Assembly: GCA_902773155.1 (NCBI GenBank)
Contig: CACYDK010000099.1
Coordinates: 1-14,234, forward strand
Direction of reading: 5' to 3'
DNA length: 14,234 bases
Origin: an uncultured Ruminococcus sp.
GTDB taxonomy: Bacteria > Bacillota > Clostridia > Oscillospirales > Acutalibacteraceae
Made by a program: the position numbers and the translations under genes. Every line of letters begins with the position of its first letter. Position 1 is the stretch's first letter. Of this stretch, positions 1 through 6,059 are shown piece after piece. Below the pieces are notes generated by a model, which was not told the DNA's origin, searched no databases, and worked only from the letters and a program-made list of their open reading frames with translations.

Positions 1-98
1 GAGAGGCCGAGAACCGCAATGATCGAAAGAAAGGCTATGAGACGCTTTCTCTTTCTCAGTCTTTTTCGGTTTTTTGAGAAGTAAGTTTTTAAAGACAC
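1..98 (-). CDS. N-terminus of a membrane or secreted protein, cut by the left edge
   Basis: An open frame on the minus strand starts with GTG at 98-96 and stays open to the window edge (32 codons seen). The translation begins VSLKTYFSKN, continues with a strongly basic stretch rich in Arg and Lys (about residues 10-19) and then a hydrophobic run, LIAFLSIIAVLGL, at about 20-32. Basic-then-hydrophobic is the pattern of a signal peptide or first transmembrane helix with the N-terminus in the cytoplasm. A purine-rich ribosome binding site (GGGAGGGG, 110-103) lies at good distance from the GTG and supports this start; no ATG is in frame upstream. A promoter-like site lies about 150 bases upstream. 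The family cannot be identified from so short a piece. Confidence 0.6.
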   Translation of the reverse strand, partial: MSLKTYFSKNRKRLRKRKRLIAFLSIIAVLGL

Positions 99-241
99 GC
101 TATCCCCTCCCCGCCCGTAGGGCGCACCTTTGAGCTTTTTCTTATTACAGCGCCGTGTATCGGCGCGCTGATTTACCGTACTAAAACCTTCCGCACATGC
201 CGCGCGGCTAAAAATACGCGGCATTACCCGATATAACTAGC
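99..241 (-). promoter_or_regulatory. Structured 5' leader of the left-edge gene
   Basis: If transcription starts near 241 (see the promoter at 248-277), the leader is about 140 nt and holds three GC-rich hairpins in otherwise AT-rich DNA. They are: ATGCCGCG/CGCGGCAT (197-204 with 217-224, 8 bp); CGCCG/CGGCG with an outer CAG/CTG and a two-base bulge (148-170); and CGCCC/GGGCG (112-116 with 120-124), which directly abuts the ribosome binding site. None is followed by a T-run, so they are not simple terminators. I do not recognise a known riboswitch class. Regulation is an inference from structure only. Confidence 0.4.
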
Positions 242-247
242 TATAAT

Positions 248-277
248 ATTTTACAACATTTTATGCGAGGAAGTCAA
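248..277 (-). promoter_or_regulatory. Promoter-like site reading left
   Basis: On the minus strand TTGACT (277-272) is followed after 18 bases by TAAAAT (253-248), each matching the sigma-A consensus at five of six positions. It points at the gene starting at 98 and lies in the AT-rich part of the interval. The start would be near 241. Confidence 0.5.
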
Positions 278-282
278 TAATC

Positions 283-320
283 TTTGTGCAGTTTTTTCTA
301 ATTTATGTATTTTTTGTGCA
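283..320 (+). repeat. Direct repeat TTTGTGCA, 30-bp period
   Basis: TTTGTGCA occurs at 283-290 and again at 313-320, exactly 30 bp apart, and each copy is followed by a T-run. The half-site resembles one arm of a TTGTG-type operator, but no inverted partner is present. The rest of the interval 99-502 holds the leader and promoter described above and the ldh terminator; I see no gene in it. Confidence 0.3.
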
Positions 321-456
321 AATTTTTTAGTCGTTAGTCATAATACACAAAAATTGCTTTTTGTATTTGTTTAATTCGACTGGGAAAAATGGGGATTCAG
401 CGTATCGCATAAAAATTGCGCTCAGATATATGCAATTCTCCCATAGATTAATTTGT

Positions 457-488
457 TCAAAAGAAAAGGAGGCCGCAAAACGGCCTCC
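457..488 (-). terminator. Intrinsic terminator of ldh
   Basis: Read on the minus strand, an 8-bp perfect stem GGAGGCCG/CGGCCTCC (488-481 with 475-468) with a 5-base loop is followed by TTTTCTTTTG. It begins 15 bases after the ldh stop codon. Confidence 0.93.
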
Positions 489-502
489 CATTATCAATCA
501 TA

Positions 503-1441
503 TTAATCAAATTTTAAATCCTTAAAGGTTTTGTCGAGCAGCGTGCAGGACTCGCGAAGCTTGTCCATCTCGTCCGGAACCAGATTGAGCTCGATTATGC
601 GCTTGACGCCGCGGCGGTTAACAACGCACGGGGTGCCGGCATAGACGCCGCTGAAGCCGTAGGCTCCGCGCAGGTCGGAGCTGACTGTGAGGATCGAGTT
701 CTCGTCCTGCAATACGGCGCGGGCTACGCGGCAGATCGCCATACCGATACCGTAATAGGTAGCGCCCTTGGCCTCGATGATCTCGTAGGCCGCGTGGCGG
801 ACCTCCTCGCTGATCTGCTCGAGATCCTCGATACAGTAGTTCGTGTTATCTGTCAGCATATCCAGCACGGGCTTGGGCCCGAGAGTGACCTGCGACCACG
901 GCACAAACTCGCTGTCGCCGTGCTCGCCTATAACGTAGCCGTGGATGTTTCTGGGGTCGATCTTGAAATAATCCCCGAGCAAAAAGCGCAGACGCGCGGA
1001 GTCGAGGGTAGTGCCTGTGCCGATTACCCTGTTGCTGTTGAAGCCCGAGAGCTCGCGGGTAATGCGGGTCATTATATCGACAGGGTTAGTGGCTACGAGG
1101 AAGATACCGTCGAAGCCGCTGTCGATCACGGGATCGACGATCGTCTTGAATATTCCGAGATTCCGCTGCAGAAGCTGGAGCCGTGTCTCGCCGGGCTTCT
1201 GGCCGACTCCGGCGCAGATCACAACGATATCGGCGTCGCGGCAATCGGCGTAGGTGCCCTGGTAAATTTTCATGCTCGTTTTTGAAAACGCGAGGCCGTG
1301 GTTTAAGTCCTTGGCTTCTCCGGCGGCGCGCTTTGCGTTGATGTCGCAGAGCACCAGCTCGTCGCAGAGGTTCTGGTTAAGCGCCGCGTATGCAAAGCTC
1401 ATTCCAACCATTCCGGTTCCGACCAGTACTATCTTCTTCAT
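503..1441 (-). CDS. ldh: L-lactate dehydrogenase
   Basis: Cytoplasmic NAD-dependent enzyme that reduces pyruvate to L-lactate and regenerates NAD+ in fermentation. The 312-residue length is normal for the family. Visible features: Rossmann nucleotide motif GTGMVG at residues 8-13; GQKPGETR at 80-87, with Gln81 at the position that favours pyruvate over oxaloacetate and Arg87 in the mobile loop; NPVD at 119-122; GTGTTLDSARLR at 141-152, carrying the substrate Asp147 and Arg150; and GEHGDSE at 172-178 with catalytic His174. The Gln at 81 argues for lactate rather than malate dehydrogenase. The ATG has an excellent ribosome binding site (AAGGAGGA, 1455-1448, 6-base spacing). The gene is monocistronic, with its own terminator at 457-488, and is divergent from the MIF-like operon. 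No convincing -35/-10 pair was found for it in the AT-rich upstream DNA. Confidence 0.95.
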   Translation of the reverse strand: MKKIVLVGTGMVGMSFAYAALNQNLCDELVLCDINAKRAAGEAKDLNHGLAFSKTSMKIYQGTYADCRDADIVVICAGVGQKPGETRLQLLQRNLGIFKTIVDPVIDSGFDGIFLVATNPVDIMTRITRELSGFNSNRVIGTGTTLDSARLRFLLGDYFKIDPRNIHGYVIGEHGDSEFVPWSQVTLGPKPVLDMLTDNTNYCIEDLEQISEEVRHAAYEIIEAKGATYYGIGMAICRVARAVLQDENSILTVSSDLRGAYGFSGVYAGTPCVVNRRGVKRIIELNLVPDEMDKLRESCTLLDKTFKDLKFD

Positions 1442-1528
1442 ATTGATTCCTCCTTGCGGGTATTTTTATTATTTTTAGCTTAACATATTAATGAAAATAA
1501 GTAAAGCGGATTTTGTTTAAAAAATATG

Positions 1529-1557
1529 TTGAAATGAGCTCCGATTAGCGGTATAAT
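1529..1557 (+). promoter_or_regulatory. Sigma-A-like promoter of the mif-yjbQ-ddl-murF-HAD operon
   Basis: TTGAAA (1529-1534), a 17-base spacer and a perfect TATAAT (1552-1557). The expected start near 1564 gives a leader of about 80 nt before the ATG at 1644. This is one of the best promoters in the window. Confidence 0.8.
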
Positions 1558-1562
1558 AATAT

Positions 1563-1643
1563 GAGTATCGCCGCGGCTTGTCAGCCCACGGCAGGGTCGC
1601 GGATATTTGCAAAAAAAGTGGGCGGAAAGGCTACGGAGATATT
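1563..1643 (+). promoter_or_regulatory. Leader RNA with possible H-type pseudoknot
   Basis: Two GC-rich helices can form within the 80-nt leader: CCGCG (1571-1575) with CGCGG (1598-1602), and GCCCAC (1584-1589) with GTGGGC (1618-1623). The second 5' arm lies inside the loop of the first helix, which is H-type pseudoknot topology. The connecting strand (1603-1617) is A-rich and contains seven A in a row. The structure ends 11 bases before the GGAG ribosome binding site at 1635-1638. I cannot match it to a known riboswitch. Helices this short can occur by chance. Confidence 0.35.
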
Positions 1644-1985
1644 ATGCCCTTTATTAATGTAAAAACTACGGAAAAGCTAAGCGAGGAAAAGAAAACCGCC
1701 GTTGAGCTTAAGCTCACAAAAGCTATTACAACTCTGCCCGGCAAAACCGAGGCTCACCTTATGTGCGCGATCGAGGACGGCGTGAGTATGATGTTTCACG
1801 GCGAAAAGGCTCCGACGGCCTTTGTCGAGGTAAAGATCCTCGGAAAATCCACCCGCGAGGCCTATGAAGCCCTCACCGCGAAGATCTGCGCTCTGCTCGA
1901 CGAGGAGATCGGCGTGAGCCCGGATTTCTGTTACGTTAAATTTGAGGAAATCACAAACTGGGGCTTCAACGGATTTTTGTTTTAG
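1644..1985 (+). CDS. MIF-like tautomerase family protein
   Basis: A 113-residue protein of the macrophage migration inhibitory factor (MIF)/tautomerase superfamily, in which Pro1 of the processed protein is the catalytic base. The sequence starts MPFINV, so Pro2 would be exposed after removal of Met. Other family marks are Lys34 in PGKTEAH (matching MIF Lys32), the VEVKILGK segment at 61-68, and the C-terminal NWGFNG at 105-110, equivalent to the Asn-rich tail of eukaryotic MIF. The length is that of MIF rather than of the roughly 60-residue 4-oxalocrotonate tautomerases. The CxxC oxidoreductase motif of mammalian MIF is absent. The ATG at 1644 is chosen over upstream TTG codons because GGAG (1635-1638) precedes it and Pro2 is then in place. 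It is the first gene of the operon. The natural substrate is unknown. Confidence 0.85.
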   Translation: MPFINVKTTEKLSEEKKTAVELKLTKAITTLPGKTEAHLMCAIEDGVSMMFHGEKAPTAFVEVKILGKSTREAYEALTAKICALLDEEIGVSPDFCYVKFEEITNWGFNGFLF

Positions 1986-1994
1986 GGTATCGCC

Positions 1995-2411
1995 ATGAAA
2001 AGCTACAGAAAAGAATTATGCTTCAATGTACCTAAGCGCAGACAGATCGTTCGCATCACCGAGGAGGTTCAGGCGGCCATCGACGAGAGCGGTATAAAGG
2101 AAGGGCTTGTGCTTGTCAACGCGATGAATATCACCGCGTCGGTCTTTATTAACGACGACGAGAGCGGCCTGCACAGCGACTACGAAAAATGGCTCGAAAA
2201 GCTCGCGCCCGAAAAGCCCTACAGCCAGTACGCGCACAACGGCTTTGAGGACAACGCGGACGCTCACCTCAAGCGCACCGTAATGGGTCGCGAGGTGGTC
2301 TGCGCGATCACGAACGGCAGACTGGACTTTGGAACCTGGGAGCAGATTTTTTATTATGAGCTCGACGGAAAGCGCAGAAAGCACGCGCTCATCAAGATAA
2401 TAGGAGAATAG
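1995..2411 (+). CDS. YjbQ/UPF0047 family protein
   Basis: A 138-residue cytoplasmic protein of the UPF0047 (YjbQ) family. Family members have been described as having a side activity as thiamine-phosphate synthase, but the physiological role is unsettled. Diagnostic motifs are present: [15 protein letters not shown] at 79-93, with the conserved His81, Asn87, Asp89 and His91; MGREV at 97-101; and [19 protein letters not shown] at 107-125, containing the GTWEQ signature. The strand-rich start and length are typical. It begins 9 bases after the MIF-like gene. Its ribosome binding site is weak (AGGG overlapping the upstream stop codon), which suggests translational coupling. It is 2 bases from ddl. 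Nothing in the neighbourhood points to thiamine metabolism. Confidence 0.85.
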   Translation: MKSYRKELCFNVPKRRQIVRITEEVQAAIDESGIKEGLVLVNAMNITASVFINDDESGLHSDYEKWLEKLAPEKPYSQYAHNGFEDNADAHLKRTVMGREVVCAITNGRLDFGTWEQIFYYELDGKRRKHALIKIIGE

Positions 2412-2413
2412 TT

Positions 2414-3451
2414 ATGAATATAGCAGTTATTACCGGCGGTCTGAGCACCGAGCGCGACGTCGCGATAAGCTCCGGCGGAAAAATCGCGGCGGCTCTGAGA
2501 AAAAAGGGACACAACGTTGTTTTTGTCGACGTTTTCTTCGGCTACGAGGGAGATAAGACCCCCGAGGAGCTTTTCAGCAAAAACGCGAACCTGGTCGAAA
2601 GCAGAGACGTCGCCGAGAACGTCCCCGACCTTAAGGCCGTAAAGGCTCTGCGCGCCGATAAAAGCCCGTGCTTCCTCGGAAAAAATGTGATAGATATCTG
2701 CCGCTACGCGGACATCACCTTCTTTGCGCTTCACGGCGGAGAGGGCGAAAACGGAAAGCTTCAGGCGGCGTTCGACATTCTCGGCATCAAATACACCGGC
2801 ACCGGATATCTTTCGGCCGCGCTCGCTATTGACAAGGGAATCACGAGGGCTCTCTTTGAGCAGCACAAGGTCAAAGTCGCCCACGGCGAGGTTTTCCGCA
2901 TCGGCGAAAGCACCGACGGCTGGAACATCTTCCCCTGCGTGATAAAGCCCTGCTCGGGCGGCAGCAGCGTTGGCATAGCTAAGGCCGAAAACCGCGAGCA
3001 GTTCAACGAGGCGGTCAAGGATGCGTTCTCCTACGAGGACGAAATAGTCGTTGAACAGTTCATCGAGGGACGTGAATTCTCCGTCGGCGTGCTCGGCGAC
3101 GAGGTTCTTCCTCCGATCGAGATCATCCCCACAACCGGATTTTATGACTACAAGTCCAAATATCAGGCCGGGCTAACAATTGAGGAATGTCCGGCAAAAA
3201 TCACCGAGGCCGAGGACAAGATCCTGCGCGACAGCGCCTACGCCGCTTACAAGACGCTCAGGCTCGAGGCCTACTCGAGAATGGACTTCATCCTCGACAA
3301 AAACGGCGACGCCTACTGTCTGGAGGCCAACGCGCTTCCCGGAATGACACCGACAAGCCTTCTGCCGCAGGAGGCCGAGGTTGTAGGCATGGACTATGAG
3401 ACGCTTTGCGACAGGATCGTAGAAATTTCGCTTAACAAGTACAAGGACTGA
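2414..3451 (+). CDS. ddl: D-alanine--D-alanine ligase
   Basis: ATP-grasp enzyme that joins two D-alanines for the peptidoglycan stem peptide; cytoplasmic. The 345 residues include Glu14 (STERD) near the N-terminus, HGGEGENGKLQ at 107-117 as in the HGxxGEDG family motif, the ATP-grasp lysine region VIKPCSGGSSVGIAKA at 176-191, and FYDYKSKYQ at 243-251. Tyr250 sits where D-Ala-D-Ala ligases carry Tyr and VanA-type D-lactate ligases carry His, so the product should be D-Ala-D-Ala. The metal ligands Asp291 (RMDF), Glu304 and Asn306 (LEANALPGMT) are present; the usual E[IV]N is EAN here. GGAG at 2403-2406 supports the start. It is adjacent to murF, whose product uses its product, an arrangement common in Firmicutes. 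Confidence 0.95.
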   Translation: MNIAVITGGLSTERDVAISSGGKIAAALRKKGHNVVFVDVFFGYEGDKTPEELFSKNANLVESRDVAENVPDLKAVKALRADKSPCFLGKNVIDICRYADITFFALHGGEGENGKLQAAFDILGIKYTGTGYLSAALAIDKGITRALFEQHKVKVAHGEVFRIGESTDGWNIFPCVIKPCSGGSSVGIAKAENREQFNEAVKDAFSYEDEIVVEQFIEGREFSVGVLGDEVLPPIEIIPTTGFYDYKSKYQAGLTIEECPAKITEAEDKILRDSAYAAYKTLRLEAYSRMDFILDKNGDAYCLEANALPGMTPTSLLPQEAEVVGMDYETLCDRIVEISLNKYKD

Positions 3452-3454
3452 GCT

Positions 3455-4798
3455 ATGAAACATTTTACTCTCGAAGAAATCGCCCTCGCCTGCGGCGGAA
3501 AATACACCGGAGACGAGAGCCTTAAAAGCACGGCGGTGAGCTCGATCGAGCGCGACAGCCGCAATATAAAGAAAAACTCGCTCTTCCTCGCGATCAAGGG
3601 CGCGCGCGCGGACGGACACGATTTTATTGAAAAATGCTTTGAGGACGGGGCTGTTTGCGCGTTGTGCGAAAAAGCTCCGGAAAACGCCTCAAGGCCGTGC
3701 ATAGTCGTAGACGATGTGCTCGCGGCCGTTAAGAAGATCGCTAAGGCCTACCGCAAAAAGTTCGACATTCCGATAGTCGGGATAAGCGGAAGCGTAGGCA
3801 AAACCTCCACCAAGGAGATGATAGCCTCCGTGCTCTCGCAGAAATTCCGCGTCCACAAGACCGCCGGAAACCTGAACAACGAGCTCGGCGTTCCGCTCAC
3901 TCTATTCGGTATGGACGACAGCACCGAGGCCGCCGTGGTCGAGATGGGGATATCCGGCTTCGGCGAGATGAGCAGGATCTCCGAGATGGTTCAGCCGACC
4001 GTCGAGGTGATAACGATCATAGGCGAGTGCCACCTTGAGAATCTGGGCGACCGCGACGGCGTTTTTAAGGCCAAGACCGAGATGTTTGAAAATCTCCGCG
4101 AGGGCGGCACGGTCGTGCTGAACGCCGACGACGACAAGCTCGCTCAGGTAAAAGAGATTAAGGGCAAGGCTCCGGTATTTTTCGGAATAAACAACGGCTC
4201 CTACAGAGCCGAAAACATACAGAACAACGGCGTTCTCGGAATAAACGCCGACCTTATGCTGAACGGCCGCCGGCTGTCGGTAACTATCCCGGCGATCGGA
4301 ACCTATATGGTGTCTAACGCTCTGGCCGCTGCGGCCGTGGGCGAGGCTCTCGGCCTCAGCGACGAGGAGATAAAGAGCGGAGTCGAGAGCTACAAGACCG
4401 TCGGAAGCCGCGCGAATCTCATAGATACCGGCTACATAAGGATAATAGACGACTGCTACAACGCGAATCCGACCTCGGTAAAGGCCTCGATCGACACCCT
4501 GCTGAACCTAGGCGGAAGAACCGTAGCGGTTCTGGGCGATATGAAGGAGCTCGGCGAAAACGAGCTTGAGCTTCACCGCGAGGTAGGCCTGCACGCAAAA
4601 AAATGCTCGCTTGTTATAGCCGTGGGGCCGCTCGCGAAGAGCCTCGCCGAGGGCGCGGAGTGTCGGCATTTTGATACCAAGGAGGAGGCCATGGCCGCTC
4701 TGCCCGGCCTGCTCAAAAAGGGAGACACCGTGCTTGTAAAGGCCAGCCACAGTATGGCCTTTGAGAAAATCGTCGACTTCCTTAAGGAGCTAGGATGA
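3455..4798 (+). CDS. murF: UDP-N-acetylmuramoyl-tripeptide--D-alanyl-D-alanine ligase
   Basis: Mur ligase that adds the dipeptide made by Ddl to the UDP-MurNAc-tripeptide, the last cytoplasmic step of the pentapeptide. It has 447 residues and the usual three domains. The N-terminal UDP-binding part includes SRNIKKNSLFLAIKG at 35-49. The central ATPase has the P-loop GISGSVGKTSTK at 109-120, NLNNELGVP at 139-147, EMGISGFGEM at 163-172 and Lys207 in KAKTEM (likely the carbamylated lysine). The C-terminal domain follows IIDDCYNANPTSV. The start has AAGGA at 3443-3447 with 7-base spacing, 3 bases after ddl. Its stop overlaps the next start as ATGA. No defect was seen. Confidence 0.96.
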   Translation: MKHFTLEEIALACGGKYTGDESLKSTAVSSIERDSRNIKKNSLFLAIKGARADGHDFIEKCFEDGAVCALCEKAPENASRPCIVVDDVLAAVKKIAKAYRKKFDIPIVGISGSVGKTSTKEMIASVLSQKFRVHKTAGNLNNELGVPLTLFGMDDSTEAAVVEMGISGFGEMSRISEMVQPTVEVITIIGECHLENLGDRDGVFKAKTEMFENLREGGTVVLNADDDKLAQVKEIKGKAPVFFGINNGSYRAENIQNNGVLGINADLMLNGRRLSVTIPAIGTYMVSNALAAAAVGEALGLSDEEIKSGVESYKTVGSRANLIDTGYIRIIDDCYNANPTSVKASIDTLLNLGGRTVAVLGDMKELGENELELHREVGLHAKKCSLVIAVGPLAKSLAEGAECRHFDTKEEAMAALPGLLKKGDTVLVKASHSMAFEKIVDFLKELG

Positions 4799-5442
4799 GA
4801 TACCGCGGAGTTGTGTTCGACATGGACGGCCTGATGTTCGACACTGAAAGGCTGACCTTTGAGCTCCAGCGCGAGATACTTAAAGCTCACGGCTACGACT
4901 GGACGCTCGAGCTCTACAAGCAGACGGTGGGACTGCGCACCGAGGATCTGATCCCGTTTTTCCGCAAGTTTGGCGGAGAGGACTTTGATATCGGCGCGTT
5001 TAGGGGCGAGTGCCGCAAGGCCTACCGCGAATACACCGACAAATTCGGAGTTCCTGTAAAGGACGGCCTGTTTGAGCTTCTGGAGCTTTTAAAGCGAGAG
5101 GAGATCAAAATTGCACTCGCCACCTCGACCACCGAACAGAGCGCTGTGCGGACGCTGAAAATCGCGGGCGTCCTTGATTACTTTGACGCCTTAGTGTGCG
5201 CCGGCGACGTGGAAAACGGCAAGCCTGCTCCCGACCCGTTTTTGAAGGCGGCCGAAAAGCTCGGACTAGAGCCGGCCGACTGCGCGGCTCTCGAGGACAG
5301 CCTCAACGGGATACGATCCGCCCACGCGGCCGGAATGGCGGCGATCATGATCCCGGATCTGATAGCTCCCACGGACGAGATCAGGGGTATGTGCGAGGCG
5401 GTTTTGAACAGCCTTAGAGATGTAGAAAAAGCAATAAGATAA
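4795..5442 (+). CDS. HAD-superfamily hydrolase, beta-phosphoglucomutase-like
   Basis: A 215-residue cytoplasmic haloacid dehalogenase-type phosphatase or phosphomutase, subfamily IA. All four HAD motifs are visible: FDMDG at 8-12 (nucleophile Asp9, acid/base Asp11), Thr110 in ALATST, Lys143 in NGKPAPDP, and LEDSLNGI at 166-173 with Asp168. The helical cap lies between motifs I and II (about residues 17-85), as in beta-phosphoglucomutase and related sugar phosphatases. The Asp at 11 is compatible with phosphatase or mutase; the substrate cannot be told from sequence. It overlaps murF by 4 bases (ATGA), so it is translationally coupled to it. It may be a housekeeping phosphatase carried along in the cell-wall operon. 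Confidence 0.88.
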   Translation: MRYRGVVFDMDGLMFDTERLTFELQREILKAHGYDWTLELYKQTVGLRTEDLIPFFRKFGGEDFDIGAFRGECRKAYREYTDKFGVPVKDGLFELLELLKREEIKIALATSTTEQSAVRTLKIAGVLDYFDALVCAGDVENGKPAPDPFLKAAEKLGLEPADCAALEDSLNGIRSAHAAGMAAIMIPDLIAPTDEIRGMCEAVLNSLRDVEKAIR

Positions 5443-5467
5443 AAAACGGACTGTGCTCCGGTTATTT

Positions 5468-5497
5468 AGGCAACACCGCATGATTCGGGTGTTGCCT
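5468..5497. repeat. 10-bp perfect inverted repeat between the cell-wall and NAD operons
   Basis: AGGCAACACC (5468-5477) and GGTGTTGCCT (5488-5497) form a perfect 10-bp stem with a 10-base loop. It lies in the 83-base gap between the HAD gene and pncA, behind a weaker hairpin at 5447-5460. The following bases (CTATAAATAGAAAA) lack a T-run, so it is a poor intrinsic terminator. It could be an operator, an attenuator or a small dispersed repeat. No clear pncA promoter was found here apart from TATAAA at 5499-5504 without a -35. Confidence 0.6.
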
Positions 5498-5525
5498 CTA
5501 TAAATAGAAAAGGGAGGATCGGTTT

Positions 5526-6059
5526 ATGAAGAGAATACTTGTTGCCGTCGATATACAGAACGATTTTGTCGACGGAGCCTTAGGGTCGGCCGAGGCGACC
5601 GCGATCGTTCCGGCGGCGGCTGAAAAGATACGCGGGTTCGAGGGGGATATCTTTGTCACTCTCGATACTCATTTTGATAACTATTTGGAAACGTCCGAGG
5701 GGCGGTATCTCCCGGTTCCCCACTGCATAAAGGGCACCGAAGGCCACAGGCTCAACAGCGAAATCGCCGCCGCGCTCGAGAATAAAAACGCCGTGCTCGT
5801 CGAGAAATACACCTTTGGCTCTACAAAGCTTCCCGAGCTTATCGAAAAGACCGCAAAGGGCGAGGAGCTTATGATCGAGCTTATAGGCCTTTGTACAGAT
5901 ATATGCGTCGTCAGCAACGCGCTTATTCTTAAGGCGGCTTTTCCCGAGGCGGAGATCTCGGTAGATCCCTCCTGTTGCGCCGGAGTTACGCCCGAGTTAC
6001 ACGAGGCCGCGCTTAAAACGATGGCCAGTTGTCAGATCAAAACCGGAGGAAAAGGATGA
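5526..6059 (+). CDS. pncA: Nicotinamidase (isochorismatase-like cysteine hydrolase)
   Basis: Hydrolyses nicotinamide to nicotinate in NAD salvage. It is a 177-residue isochorismatase-fold protein. The catalytic triad is visible: Asp9 in AVDIQNDF, Lys94 in VEKYTFGS and Cys127 in GLCTDICVVS. The likely metal ligands are Asp47 and His49 (TLDTHFDNY), Glu58 (SEGR) and His66 (PVPHCIKGT), the Asp/His/Glu/His set of streptococcal-type nicotinamidases rather than the Mycobacterium pattern. The cis-peptide-type segment follows the Lys as expected. The start is preceded by AGGGAGGA at 5511-5518. The assignment as nicotinamidase rather than another isochorismatase-like hydrolase is strengthened by its ATGA overlap with nicotinate phosphoribosyltransferase, which uses its product. 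Confidence 0.9.
   Translation: MKRILVAVDIQNDFVDGALGSAEATAIVPAAAEKIRGFEGDIFVTLDTHFDNYLETSEGRYLPVPHCIKGTEGHRLNSEIAAALENKNAVLVEKYTFGSTKLPELIEKTAKGEELMIELIGLCTDICVVSNALILKAAFPEAEISVDPSCCAGVTPELHEAALKTMASCQIKTGGKG

Noticed and set aside
794..1285. 163-residue plus-strand frame
   Set aside because: Antisense shadow of ldh, whose protein is unmistakable.
1480..1491. Rex-type redox operator (TTAACATATTAA) upstream of ldh
   Set aside because: Only the inner TTAA-N4-TTAA matches; the outer bases do not fit TTGTTAA-N4-TTAACAA, and such a match is expected by chance in AT-rich DNA.
1578..1643. Longer MIF-like protein from an upstream TTG
   Set aside because: It would bury the catalytic N-terminal proline; the ATG at 1644 has its own ribosome binding site.
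2354..2884. 176-residue minus-strand frame
   Set aside because: Antisense shadow of ddl with no independent support.
5447..5460. Terminator hairpin directly after the HAD gene
   Set aside because: Only a 4-bp CGGA/TCCG stem and no T-run.
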